DNA of 64,000 nucleotides from Xestospongia muta. Its lineage: Eukaryota; Porifera; Demospongiae; Haplosclerida; Petrosiidae. This document shows positions 24,332-38,000 of this stretch, one piece after another; positions within the stretch are counted from its first letter, which is position 1; the number at the start of each line of letters is the position of its first letter. Where the stretch lies: contig OY848918.1 of NCBI GenBank assembly GCA_963693285.1, positions 21,401,484 to 21,465,483 on the forward strand, in the 5' to 3' direction. A program made the position numbers and the translations under genes. Under the pieces are notes generated by a model. It ran no database searches. It saw only the letters and a list, made by a program, of their open reading frames with translations, and was not told where the DNA came from.

Positions 24332-26027
24332 ATGTTTTCACTCCTGCGCTGGTTATTGTCACTGCTGGCGTTAGGCAGTACATTACATAGTAAGTTGTTC
24401 TCCTTGAGTGCTATAAATGTTAAATATTGCTTAATCAAAGCATTGAGTAACTCTTTATTTCATGTTACATACAGATCCACCACCTCGTTTTCCTAATATT
24501 GGCTATGTTGGAAGCACTTACAATATCTTTAAAGGAAACCCTCGCAGCACAAAAGGATTAGACCCTGGGTTTACACTGCGTAATCTATGCAAACTTTCTT
24601 ACACGAAAAATCTCACAACTGCTGATGGTCGTTATTCTATACCAGATAACACACAAGCTACTAATTCTTCCGCATGTAGTTTTGATTTTTCGTCAGAAAC
24701 AACTGACAGTATTTCCTCGTATTATAATTCTTTAAAGGTGGATGTCAGTGCTGACTTCGGTGGTTGGGGTGCTAGTTTTAGCGCTAATGCTGATTATAAA
24801 GAAGTTCATGAAAACTCAGCTTCTCACGAGTATAAATACATATCGTCACATGCTACTTGTCAAGCGTATGTTGCTTCCGTTCAAATAAATGCTGCGTCTT
24901 TTGATACTGCTTTTAAAATAGCAGTGTATGCTCTGCCGCCAGAAACAACTACTTTAGTAGACTATATCAACTTTATACAACATTGGGGCACACATGCTGT
25001 CATCTCTTTGACTATGGGGGGTCGCTATGGAATTCAGTCATCAATGACAAATGACAAGTACACCTTCTTGTCAGCAACTGGATTAGATATCAATGCAGCA
25101 GCTAAATATTCTGGTGTTGTTAGTTTAAATGCTAATGTAGGAACTAGCATTCAGAAAAAACAAGCTAAAGAGTTTGAAGATTTACGTACGGACTATCAGA
25201 TTTATCAAATTGGTGGTAAACCCCCACTTAATGAAACAATTTCAACCTTTGAGTGGGCACAGACTGTCACAGATAACCCTCTACCTCTAAAATATCATCT
25301 ATTACCACTCACAGATTATTTAACATCACAATACTTTCCTAATGACAAAGATATATCAAAAAGGCAGTCTAATCTTCGTAAAGCGTTTATAGAATATTGC
25401 CAATCACTGGATCTACCTGATATTTCCTACTGTACAAACGATGGCCCATCGTCTACTCCAAAAATCGAAGTCACCTTTGTAAAAACTTATCGAAGGTTAC
25501 CATGCAGTGATTCGAATGCTCCATTTTATGCTCCAATACTGCGTAATCCATATTACAGAGTTCTAGGAACAATGCAATCTTTTGCAATTCCTGAATACCA
25601 ACCAATAGTAATAATTAATGGTGAAAATGCACCTAATGAACTGATACGGAGTGCAATAGACTGGAACACAGTGTATTATCATCCTGAGTCTAATGCTATT
25701 GGATTCAGACCAGTATGTGATAATGGATTTGTAAGTGTATCTGACATATTTTGTTGTGGTGACAGCATTGAATGTCTTAACGATCTCCCGATTACCCTTC
25801 CCTGTGTTGCTTTTAAATGCTTGTCACAATGTGGATATTATGGGTTCCATCCATATATATTTAATAACACAAAAATGAATTGGGCTGCAATAACATTCGG
25901 AAGTGGATTCCTAGGAAGTAATCATTATTTCGATAATGACTTTGTCAGGCTTAGTCAAGATGAGACAATAGAACTTTCAGCAAACGAACGTAAATGCTTA
26001 AATTTCAAATGTTTAAAATTTATATGA
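24332..26027 (+). CDS. Secreted MACPF-domain protein, type B (copy 2)
   Basis: Exons 24332-24389 and 24475-26027. The exon-2 reading frame is identical to that of the copy at 9997-11692, with the same signal exon, 85-bp phase-1 intron, WGTH signature, Cys-rich C-terminus and poly(A) signal at 26075-26080. It is divergent from the copy-2 type A gene. Confidence 0.8.
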
Positions 26028-26592
26028 TTTTAAATGTAAGACTGGTTAATGAGTGCAAACATTGTATAATGTAAAATAAAATTATTACTTTAAACATATA
26101 GTTATGATGATATTAAACAATAATATAAGACTGTCTAACACACATTGTTTTGTATCATGTGTTGGTAACTGGCATCCTGAAATTTACAATTCTTAAAACC
26201 TCATTATATTTTACTTAATTTTGTGTTTCAATACATCATAAAGAACCTAAAGGATATATAAAAGACTGTGAAAGATTTCCATAATCAACAATGGAGATAA
26301 GTTATTGGGAATTCCAAAAAACACAATAACTCCTTAAATCATGGCACAACTGAATTTCTTCACTCTCCTATTTTTTCTGATGACTTTTACAAACCGATTG
26401 ATTCAGAAAGTGTCACAAAAAATGATCATATTCCAGATGAGAAAGATAAATTAATAAGGTGAGAAAGATTAAATTAATAAGAGCTCTGATGATATCATGA
26501 CTTTACATCTTCATTGATGTCATAATACAAACACACATTATAGCTTAGGCAACACTATACTATATTTTCTTATGTTGCTTTTGTTCTAATAG

Positions 26593-26725
26593 ATGGTACA
26601 AGTTTGAATCCTGAATTTAAAAAAGCTATGTAAAGCTTGCCCTCAGATACAACTATTTTAATAGACCATACGGACTTTATACATCATTGGTGTGCACATG
26701 ATGTCACCAATTTGACTATAGGGGC
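26593..26725 (+). pseudogene. MACPF pseudogene, central fragment (copy 2)
   Basis: Duplicate of 12258-12390, with the same in-frame stop and mutated signature. Confidence 0.75.
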
Positions 26726-28521
26726 TGTTGATCTGTTGTTTTCTTCACTAAGTCCAATCCCAAAAAACCAACTAGATATTAAATTTATATCTATTGTTCA
26801 GTTTCCATGCATAATTAGCAATTTTTAAAGCACCCATATAACTTTAAAATTCTAGGAATTATATGGTCCATACAAAAAGCAACAGTACAAATGTCACCAT
26901 AACAACAATTACTTTAGCAACAACATGTGTGTTCTCATAGCAATTATTACCATGGCAATGATTACAATTGATTTTTAGTAATAAAATTTATTATTATTAT
27001 CAATGACAATGACCTTACATCAGAGCTGAGGGTCTACAAAAAAATTTTAGATGTTTTATGTATTCATATAGTATCAGTTACTATGGTGACAATAACCATA
27101 GCAATGATTGCCATCATAGTTTAACAATTACCATGACAATATTACCATAGAGATAACATATACATCACCATATCAAGACTTACCAAAGCAACACCACTAT
27201 GACATTAATGTAAAGCCGAGTATCACTTTAGGACTTTAAAAATTGTATTGTAGCATTTTCTTTTCAACATTCTTACTGGCATTGTAAAACCTACCAGTTA
27301 TTTAATAAATAATTGTTGTCAAACTTCCATGAAAAACTGCCAATAACAGAATTAAGATTTGATCTGGTGCTTTGTTTAGTATAGTATGTAAGTCAATTGC
27401 CTACTCTCGTTCACAGACTAGCTAACAGTATATGGAATTGGTCTATTGCTTCGTATAATAATTAAGCCCATTGTCTTTTCTTCTTCATAGACTAGTTAAC
27501 AGTAAAACAATAAAGGAAATTGGTCTGTCACTTCATATAATGAGGAAGCCCATTGCCTTCTCTTGTTCACAGAGTAGTTAACAGTAAAGGAAATTGGTCT
27601 GTTGCTTCGTATAATGAGGAAGCAATGGTCTCTTGTTCACTGACTAGTTAACAGTAAAGGAAATTGGTCTGTTGCTTCGTATAATGAGGAACTATTACTA
27701 AACTATTACACCCTTCTACAGTTAAGATACTGTAATTGACCTTTAAAGTAGTTGGACTATCAAAAAGATGACTAGTGATATGTATATCAAGTTCATTCCT
27801 GCTCACACTTCATTGTTTGTATGTAGTTAGACAATGTGATAGAGGAATTTAGTAGGATACATGGAGGACATCAACCAAATCCTCATTGTCTAGCTAGTTG
27901 TCAGACAATGCGTGAACTAGGATATCATCATTAGCAGTTTGTCAACAATGGCCGTTGGACATTTAAGTACAAACATCAGTAAAACATAACAAGAAACTAA
28001 TAAGAGAATGACTAATTCCAAAGACTTAGTCCAGCAAGACATTTGATACTGATCATCAGTAATTTTGGAGGTGTATTAAGTCCACTAGAGATAACTTTAA
28101 TGATCTATAATATCAGTTTACATACACCTATAACATTTCCCTATTAATGGCATTGCCTTTTTGACTCATATTATGTATATTAATTTATAAGCACAAATAT
28201 TAAATTATCTAAATTGAACTTGGTTGAAGGAGCCATTTCTTGTAGAAACTATTAAAAAATTATAAAAATACTACCAAATGATAAATATTAAAATAATGAG
28301 GATTGTTTAATGACATACATAATACAAATCTGGAATTTGACAAATGAATTCTTATTAATGTAACCATGTCTACTTTATTCTCTATGCATCTATATTATCT
28401 ACTAATATTTACTTTGAAATTATCAGTATTGAGAGCTATTGTCTTCTCCTGCTCTCACTGTAGTGAAGATCTTTAAGAGAAGAGTGATGGGAGTTAATCT
28501 GTTGTCTTCTCAATATATTTA

Positions 28522-28564
<43 letters not shown>

Positions 28565-28609
28565 TACATACATACATACATATATATGCATATATATATA
28601 CATACATAC

Positions 28610-28674
<65 letters not shown>

Positions 28675-28789
28675 CTTGCCTACTCAGGCTTAGATTTGTT
28701 ATCAGTAATGGAGTTGATCTGCAAGCTCCTTTGTTTAGTGCATAATCTATTGCCTTGTTATGTTCACAGAGTATAACTATCATCCTGCA
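26725..28789. repeat. R1 repeat interrupting the MACPF pseudogene (copy 2)
   Basis: Duplicate of 12390-14454. Confidence 0.7.
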
Positions 28790-28989
28790 TTGCTGTTCAA
28801 TGTTTGTCAGAGTGCAGACATTATGGATTTTATGATAATACTAATATTTCTATGATAACTTTCGGAAATGGAGTCCTAGGAAATAACTTTCGCTATTATG
28901 GTTATACATTTGCTAAGTATATTGAAAATTTTGCAATGTCACCAAGTGCAAAGAAATGCTTGAATTATAATTGTTTAACACTTATATAA
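28790..28989 (+). pseudogene. MACPF pseudogene, C-terminal fragment (copy 2)
   Basis: Duplicate of 14455-14654. Confidence 0.75.
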
Positions 28990-31130
28990 TTAATTTAATA
29001 CTTGCTTATGTACCACCACAGTAACAATCATCATGATAGAAACATATGTATTATCATAGCAACAATTACCATATCAACATTATTGTGATATTAAGAATTG
29101 GTTGTTTTAAGACTGAAAGCAATATCTTTATACATTATGATATCAATTTTGTTACAAACATTTTAAAACCTTCCAATTATTTAAAAACTTTCTATGCATA
29201 ATTGGCAAAATGTAAAATTTAAAGATTATATGTATCAGTTTAGTTATTCTTGAAACATAAATGATTTGATTATAATTATAAGGAATGAGGAAAGGTAGGC
29301 TAAGCTTTTATAAACTTATGGATACAACTGATAACTTTTGTGTACACCTCCTGACATATAGATTGACATGTAAAACACACCATGTTATATAAATACATAC
29401 TGTATACTTATCATAGCCTATTTACTTAAGTATTATACCCTTCTATAGTTAAGATACTGTAAATGACTATCAAGAAAGATGACTAGTGATACATGTATGA
29501 AGTTCATTCCTGCATACACTTCACTGTTTGTATGTAGTTAGACAATGTGATAGAGGAATTTAGTAGGATACATGGAGGACATCAACCAAATCCTCATTGT
29601 CTAGCTAGTTGTTAGACAATGTGTCAACTAGGATATCATCATTAGCAGTTTGTCAACAATGTTCGTTGGATATTAGTAAAATATAACAAAAAGCTAATAA
29701 GAAAATGACTAATTCCAAAGACTTAGTCCACCAAGACTTTTGATACTGATGGGAGTTAATCTGTTCCTTTTTCTTTATAGTAAGAAATCTATTGCATTTC
29801 TCTTTTACAATGTAGTTATCAGTAATGGGAATTGATTTGCTGTTTTCTTCACTAAGTCCAATCCCAAAACCAACTTGATATTAAATTTATATCTATTGTT
29901 TAGTTTCCATGCATAATTAGCAATTTTTAAAGGACCAATAGAATCACAAATTCTAGGAATTATGTGGTCTATATAAAAAGCAACAGTACATATGTCACCA
30001 TAACAACAATTACCTTAGCAACAACATGTGTGTTCTCATAGCAATTATTACCATGGCAACGATTACAATTGATTTTTTTTAGTAATATCAATTATTATTA
30101 TTATCAATGACGATGACCTTACAGCAGAGCTGAAGGTCTACAACAAAATTTTAGATGTTTTATGTATTCATATAGTATCAGTTACTATGGTGACAATAAC
30201 CATAGCAACGATTGCCATCATACTGTAACAATTACCATGACAACATTACCATAGAGATAACATATACATCACCATATCAAGACTTACCAAAGCAAAACCA
30301 CTATGACATTAATGTAAAGCCAAGTATCACTTTAGGACTTTAAAAATTGTATTGTAGCATTATCTTTTCAACATTCTTACTGGCATTGTAAAACCTACCA
30401 GTTATTTAATAAATAACTGTTGTCAAACTTCCATGAAAAACTGCCAATAACAGAATTAAGATTTGATCTGGTGCTTTGTTTAGTATAGTATGTAAGTCAA
30501 TTGCCTACTCTCGTTCACAGACTAGCTAACAGTATATGGAATTGGTCTGTTGCTTCGTATAATAATTAAGCCCATTGCCTTTTCTTGTCCATAGACTAGT
30601 TAACAGTAAAACAGTAAAGGAAATTTGTCTGTTGCTTCATATAATGAGGAAGCCCATTGCCTTCTCTTGTTCACAGAGTAGTAAACAGTAAAGGAAATTG
30701 GTCTGTTGCTTCGTATAATGAGGAAGCAATGGTCTCTTGTTCACGGACTAGTTAACAGTAAAGGAAATTGGTCTGTTGCTACGTATAATGAGGAACTATT
30801 ACTAAACTATTACACCCTTCTACAGTTAAGATACTGTAATTGACCTTTAAAGTAGTTGGACTATCAAGAAAGATGACTAGTGATATGTATATGAAGTTCA
30901 TTCCTGCTCACACTTCATTGTTTGTATGTAGTTAGACAATGTGATAGAGGAATTTAGTAGGATACATGGAGGACATCAACCAAATCCTCATTGTCTAGCT
31001 AGTTGTCAGACAATGTGTCAACTAGGATATCATCATTAGTAGTTTGTCAACAATGTTCATTGGACATTTAAGTACAAACATCAGTAAAATAATTATAACA
31101 ATTATTATAAATAATTATAAATAATTATTA
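28990..31130. repeat. R1-related repeats, copy 3 (second tandem copy)
   Basis: Duplicate of 14655-16795. Confidence 0.7.
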
Positions 31131-31139
31131 TATTGAGAA

Positions 31140-31940
31140 TGGTAAGTCTTACAGCAATTAATACTTATTGTGAATACATGGAATAATTCTAATAAATATA
31201 TTTCTATTAAAACGAAATTATCACAAGCAAACTGTATGCAAGTCAGACCATTTGATAGGTACTGCATTGAGAGTCAGTCCGTATTTTTAACTGTTAAATA
31301 CAGAAGCCCCAGACGGACATTCCAATTCCTATTTCTTATATCTTCCACGCACCTTTGCGTATTAAAAAAATTCCAATTAACGACCAAGTTGATGAGAACA
31401 ATTTCTTATTCATAATTCCAGTTTCGGCATGTGCGCCATTACTAGGCTTTTCTTGTTACTTAATAAAACGCGGAGCGCGAGTACCACGAGCCGTCTCTTA
31501 GAATCGAGCATCAGCGAGATGTTTCCACTTGGGTTGGGTTCCTGGTTTTGACTGTATATTGGCATTGGAACCCATCAATTGTACCTTTAATTGGAATATA
31601 AGGTGTGTTTAATTAGAATATAAGGTGCGTGGAAAAAATTGGAAACAGGAATAGGAATGTCCGTCTGAGGCTACCGTAGTTAAATGACCTTCATCTGGAG
31701 AGAATTAAAAGACAGTTAGCAGCTTAATAAGTTGTGGTGTTGTTAAATATAATAATTACTTTATATTTTGGACACAAAATGTTTAACTAGTGCTCATTTA
31801 AGTAGTAAAATAATATAAAATCTTAGAAATTACAAATTATTTCACCTTCCAATACACTTGTCCAATTATAGAGAAAATGTCATGACCTTCTCTTTTAAGA
31901 AATGGACAACAATTGTAAGAAATTTGCACAAGAGCTGAAG
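31140..31940. repeat. R2 repeat with MITE at 31300-31678 (copy 2)
   Basis: Duplicate of 16805-17605. Confidence 0.75.
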
Positions 31941-32182
31941 TAAGTGATCTCTAATAATAATACTATTAAATCTACATAAACAAAATAATGACATGGGACA
32001 TAACAGCTAGAAACTGAACACACTTTGCACCCTCAAGTCCATACACTCAATGCTGAAAATTGATTTTAACTACAAGACTACATACCAGGGTTAAGATTAA
32101 GTTTGTAAATTTACTGATTTATTATATGTCAAAGGTTTAATTGTGACTGACAACTCATCACTTTTTTAAGTGTCTATGGTTA

Positions 32183-32995
<813 letters not shown>

Positions 32996-33818
32996 GCATA
33001 CTATCTTCAGATCTAACCAAACCTAAACACTTGGCTTAGAATAATATTTTAGTAAAACAGCATACCATGAGCTACACTCTAAACCATAAACCTTAAAGGT
33101 TTCTATCTAAACCTACATGTGCTAGTTGATATGTGAATTCCTGTTATAATACTTTCTATAAGACTACATAATCTGTAAAACTTACCCAAGTCTTATAAAT
33201 AATTTATTTTTCCCGATTCTGGAGAATTGGAAGTTATAGCAATCGACAGTCTAGCTACCCCTACGTATATGAAAAGAGGTTTGTCTGTAGTAAACTCCAT
33301 TTGTTCAGTCTAGCGAGTAAAACTAAAAATAATTCACACAAACGTTCTTTAAATATGCTACAGCAACTTCAAATAAAGCTCCACCTACCATATCAACCCA
33401 CTATATAAAACTTCTTTATAATTGTTTCTCTTACTAACAACTACACTATGTTTTTCCTTTGAATCTTTTTGTCAGTGCTTATTTTAACCAAAAAAACACT
33501 TGGTGGTAAGTTCTTTTTTTTGTACAACTGATGCCCAATAGCGTAGAGCTAGTCTGAAGGACAAAAACAAACAAACAACAATCTGACACTATTATAAATA
33601 ATAATTATTATTATTCAATATATATCTGATAGTTCTTAGGTTTGTAATGAAATTGATAATATAATACATACATGTTGCTTTTGTATAGATACTATGGCTT
33701 TATAGGTTTTGTGAATCTATGGGACCAATCAGTTTTAAAACTTGCCAATTATATAAGCACCTCACAAATACATATAATGTAATATCTAGAAGGTTTGGGG
33801 ATTGTACTTCTTTACTGA

Positions 33819-34249
33819 AGACAAGAACAAATCTACATATGGTCCTATTACTGTTATACTATTTAACTACTCTGTGAACAAGAGTTTGTCCATGGACATC
33901 CATATCATACTAAACAAAGCAACAGATGAACTCCCATTACTGATAGCTACTCTGTTAACAAGAATAGGCAATGTACGTACATACTTTACTAAACAAAGCA
34001 ACAGGTTGACTCCCATTACTGTTTAGTACTATGTTAACAAGAATAGACAATGGACTTCCCTATTTTACTATACAAAGCAACAGATCAACTTCCTTTACTG
34101 ATAATTACAGTGTAGAAGGAAAAATATAGATTTTGTTTAATATATTGAGAAAGCAACAGATTAACTCTCATCACTCTTACTGTAGTAGGAACAGGAGAAG
34201 ACAATAGCTCTCAATACTGATAATTACAAAACATTAGTAGATAATGTAT
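33819..34249 (-). repeat. Inverted R1/minisatellite segment (copy 2)
   Basis: Duplicate of 19480-19910. Confidence 0.65.
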
Positions 34250-34336
34250 ATCGATAGAAAATGAAGTAGACAGGTTAACTTTCAACTATAAAATAAATAT
34301 TATTACAATTACATAAATATATAATTAAATAAATAA

Positions 34337-35030
34337 GTAACGTTTCAGCATTTCAAGGCTACTTGACAAAAAAGTGAAAGGTCCAGCAAAAATAGGACCT
34401 CAAAACTGTCAGATAAACTAGCTACAAAAAATAATTTTAAGTGAGAAATATCAACAGACCAGATAAGCATGTGTAAGTAAAGTACTCTCCTATTAGTGAT
34501 CAATATAATCAATTTAGTCTTGAATAATAATTTAGTTGAATGATCATGAGTCAATAATGTCTATATAGAATGTTTATAACATTAACACAAGCACTTTATT
34601 ACTTTTGCTGTACTATATGACCACTCAATTTGTATATTACATTATATTGATCAGTAATAAGAGAGTATTGTGTTTGTACATGTAATTTATAATATTATTC
34701 TATCTGGCCTGTTACTATTTTTCATTTAAACAAAATTATTTTGTAGTTAACCAGTCTTTTACATTTTTAAGGAGCTAATTCTGTTGGACTTTTCCCATGT
34801 GTGTCAGGTAGTCTGGAAATGTTCAAATTTTAATTACTTATTTAGTTACTTAATTATAAATTCATCAAAAGTATTATACAATTACTTTGTACTGTGATCA
34901 ACATTTTGACATCTCTACATTTCATGGGTTGCTTTGTACAGTTTGACTAAGAACATTGACGTTTTTATTGTGCAGATGAATTTAAAAGATATATAACAAA
35001 TTTAACATCAATAGCGATAATTTAATTTAT
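34337..35030. other. Intergenic, 3' flank of the RhoGEF gene
   Basis: No supported gene. On the minus strand an AATAAA signal (35026-35031) overlaps the RhoGEF stop codon. Confidence 0.5.
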
Positions 35031-38000
35031 TTATGGCATTTGCCTACTTGGGACACTACGTAAGTAAGGAGTAAAATAGAAAAATATAAACAACAACAAA
35101 ACAAGCAGCAAAAACAAAAACAAAAACATATTATGAGTTAATGATGGCATAAATTTTGCGATAACACCTAGTACTAACTTCACACATGTGGCTATCTCAA
35201 CATCCTTTATGGAATCTCTGAGCATCTGTGACAGTCGCTTCTTTTTTTTTTCTTGTGATTTACTCTTCTTAAAGTCAGTGTGGTATATAGGAAGTACACT
35301 AGATGAAACGTCAGGACGTTCCACTGAAGAAATAGTCCCTCTTGATCGTATAACAGATTCTGTGCTCATTTCTGATACTGAGGGCAGTTCTTTATAGTCT
35401 TCATTGTGCTTTGTATATTGTTCATCACTTTTAGTATCTTCTCGAAGCATCTTTAAAGGTTGGGATGATTCTAGCAAAGTATTTATGTCAATGACTATAT
35501 GTTCTTGCTTTGTACTATATGAAACATGTTGAGGAGAAGGTGTCCAATGTCTGAACACTGGTTTTTTTGTTGAATATGATTCGATTGGGAATGTTGGTGG
35601 AAGACTAGCACTGCGTTGCAATGGAGCATGTTCATAAAGAATTGGAGAATGGTCTTGTTCAGAGGAGAAATGATAGGGAGGTGATGTAGTTGAGGAAAGT
35701 TCGTTTTCAGAAGATAATTGATGAAATGATTGGTCCTGTTCAGCTGGTAATTGATCAGAAAATGGTGGTATGTTTGGTAAGTCACCCAACGATTCTAAAG
35801 CCATTACATCAAGACACATCATTTCTTCAATGACTGGTTGAGGTGATGACATATTGGTATTATCTCTTTTATATGTTGGCTCACTCTCACCAAATATATC
35901 AATTAAATTTGACAGATCACTAATATCAGCATTTACAAAGACAGAATTAGTAGATTTTCTTGATTGTGAAGACAAAGAGACCTTGTCAAATTGAACGAGG
36001 TTTGTCTCAGAAACAGACATTTCAGATGTCATGGTGCCATTTGAAGACAATGAAAATGTTTTAGGTGACTCAACTTCTAAAATGTTCTCTGACAAACCCA
36101 ACTGTGTTGAAGACAAGTCATGATAAGTATGTGCGTTTATTGGAGTAGGCATTTCCATTTTCATACTTTTATTAACTCTATCAGAAATAAGAGGTTCATC
36201 TAAGGACAGAGACTTGTGAGATGAATCATTTAGTGGAGTTATGTTTAATTCTCTTGATGTAAAGGAATCTTCTTTTGCCTGTAACCTATCTAGAGCATCT
36301 ATTGAGGTGGACATCACACTTAAGTTAGGGTTTAGTTCACTTGGATTAAGTGTATTAGGTGAAAGGTCATCCTTTCCATGTAAGAGAGATGGAGTGCTGA
36401 CTGGAGGAAGACCTGTGTGAATAAGGATATAGTAAACTGCATGAGGTAAGTTACTGTGCATCTATATATAAGCTACATGTATTAACATTAGGTAAACAAA
36501 AAGTCAACAATAAAATCACAACAGGCCAGTAGTATGATAAATGTTTATGATGTCTAAACGCTTAAAAAGTTAAAGTCTTTTTAAAAACATACTTTCCATT
36601 ACATGAAGACTGTTTTGTTTCTGTAACTTATGTCTTGTCTGGTATATTAAAGGAGAAGGTAGACCTTTGACTGGTGAAGAACCTCTAGGTAAAGTGGCCA
36701 ATGGAGAGGCAGATATCTATATTAAAGTAAGTAGGGTATGATATAAAAGGTTTTGGTCTAACCTCAGTTTCATCAAAGAAACCATTAGGTGAGTATAATT
36801 TTGTCATATTAAGATAAGAGCGGAGACTACTCTGAACTATATCTTCTTCAGAATTTGACGTATCGTGCAGACTTCTTTCTGCTATCTCCTCCTCTTCTTC
36901 TTCGTCTTCTTCAAATTCACTTTCAGAATCATCAGTGTCATCAAATATAATTATATTTTCACCATCATTATCTTAAAATAATAAACAAAATTGAAAAATA
37001 AAGAATGAGCAAAATGAGACATTAAGCTACCATGAAATGTCTAACAGCTATAAAATGCAATATCTTATACTAAATGCAAGATCAATACCAAAGTGAATGA
37101 CCATGACCGTGGGATTATCCCTACCTATGGTACAATATATATGTATTAATAATGCTTACTAGCAATAATTGCAGAGCCTGCTGTTCTGGTTAATAGGTAA
37201 TGATCTTCTAGACCTAGAGATGATGCATTAGAACCTAAACTCTCCATGCTATCCTCAAAGTGACGGGAATTAATCCTTTGACGATGTGGATACTCATCCT
37301 TTGAAAGCGAAGAGTCATTTTTATCTTGAGTATAAACTGTTATCTCTTCCTCTTCCTTAACTTCACTGATACTTGGATCTATAACATTATCAATAGAATA
37401 AATATGATACTATTAATATTAGTATAAATCCATACCAAACACTATATCATCTCGGTTTAGGAGCTGGAATGGGTCTGGAGGTGCAGAAAAGGTATCAGAT
37501 CGTCTTCTTCTTAAAACTGGTTCTATTTGACATTTCTCTTGTGTATCGTAAATGAAAATTTCCTCAGAAGGCTGCTCTGTAAAACTAGGTCTTCTATAAT
37601 TTAATTTTTAAACAAATAAATACTTAATAGATAGCACTCTATAACCTTATGTCTCCGTTGTCAAGACTTGTCTCCTGTCTGTTTCCAGAATCAAGACTTG
37701 CTGTATCTTCACCCATCTCATCCATGCTGACTACATCATTTTGAGGTATACTCAATAGTTGCCAAGGCTCTGCTGAACTAGTCACTGGTAATGAAAAGGC
37801 AATATCTGAGACTTCACTAGATGACTCAGATAAGTTTTGTTCTGGAATAGATACTATAAAGTGAATGTGGATAATACATTAATAAATCATAGACTATTAT
37901 TTGCTAACTTGACCGCAACTTCTTTCGTCTAACAGCAGTCTTCCTTCGCAATCTCGGACTCTAAAATATAACAAAAAAGAATATACATATATACCATTGC

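Noticed and set aside
35495..35785. 96-codon minus frame inside the last RhoGEF exon
   Set aside because: Shadow of the real coding frame.
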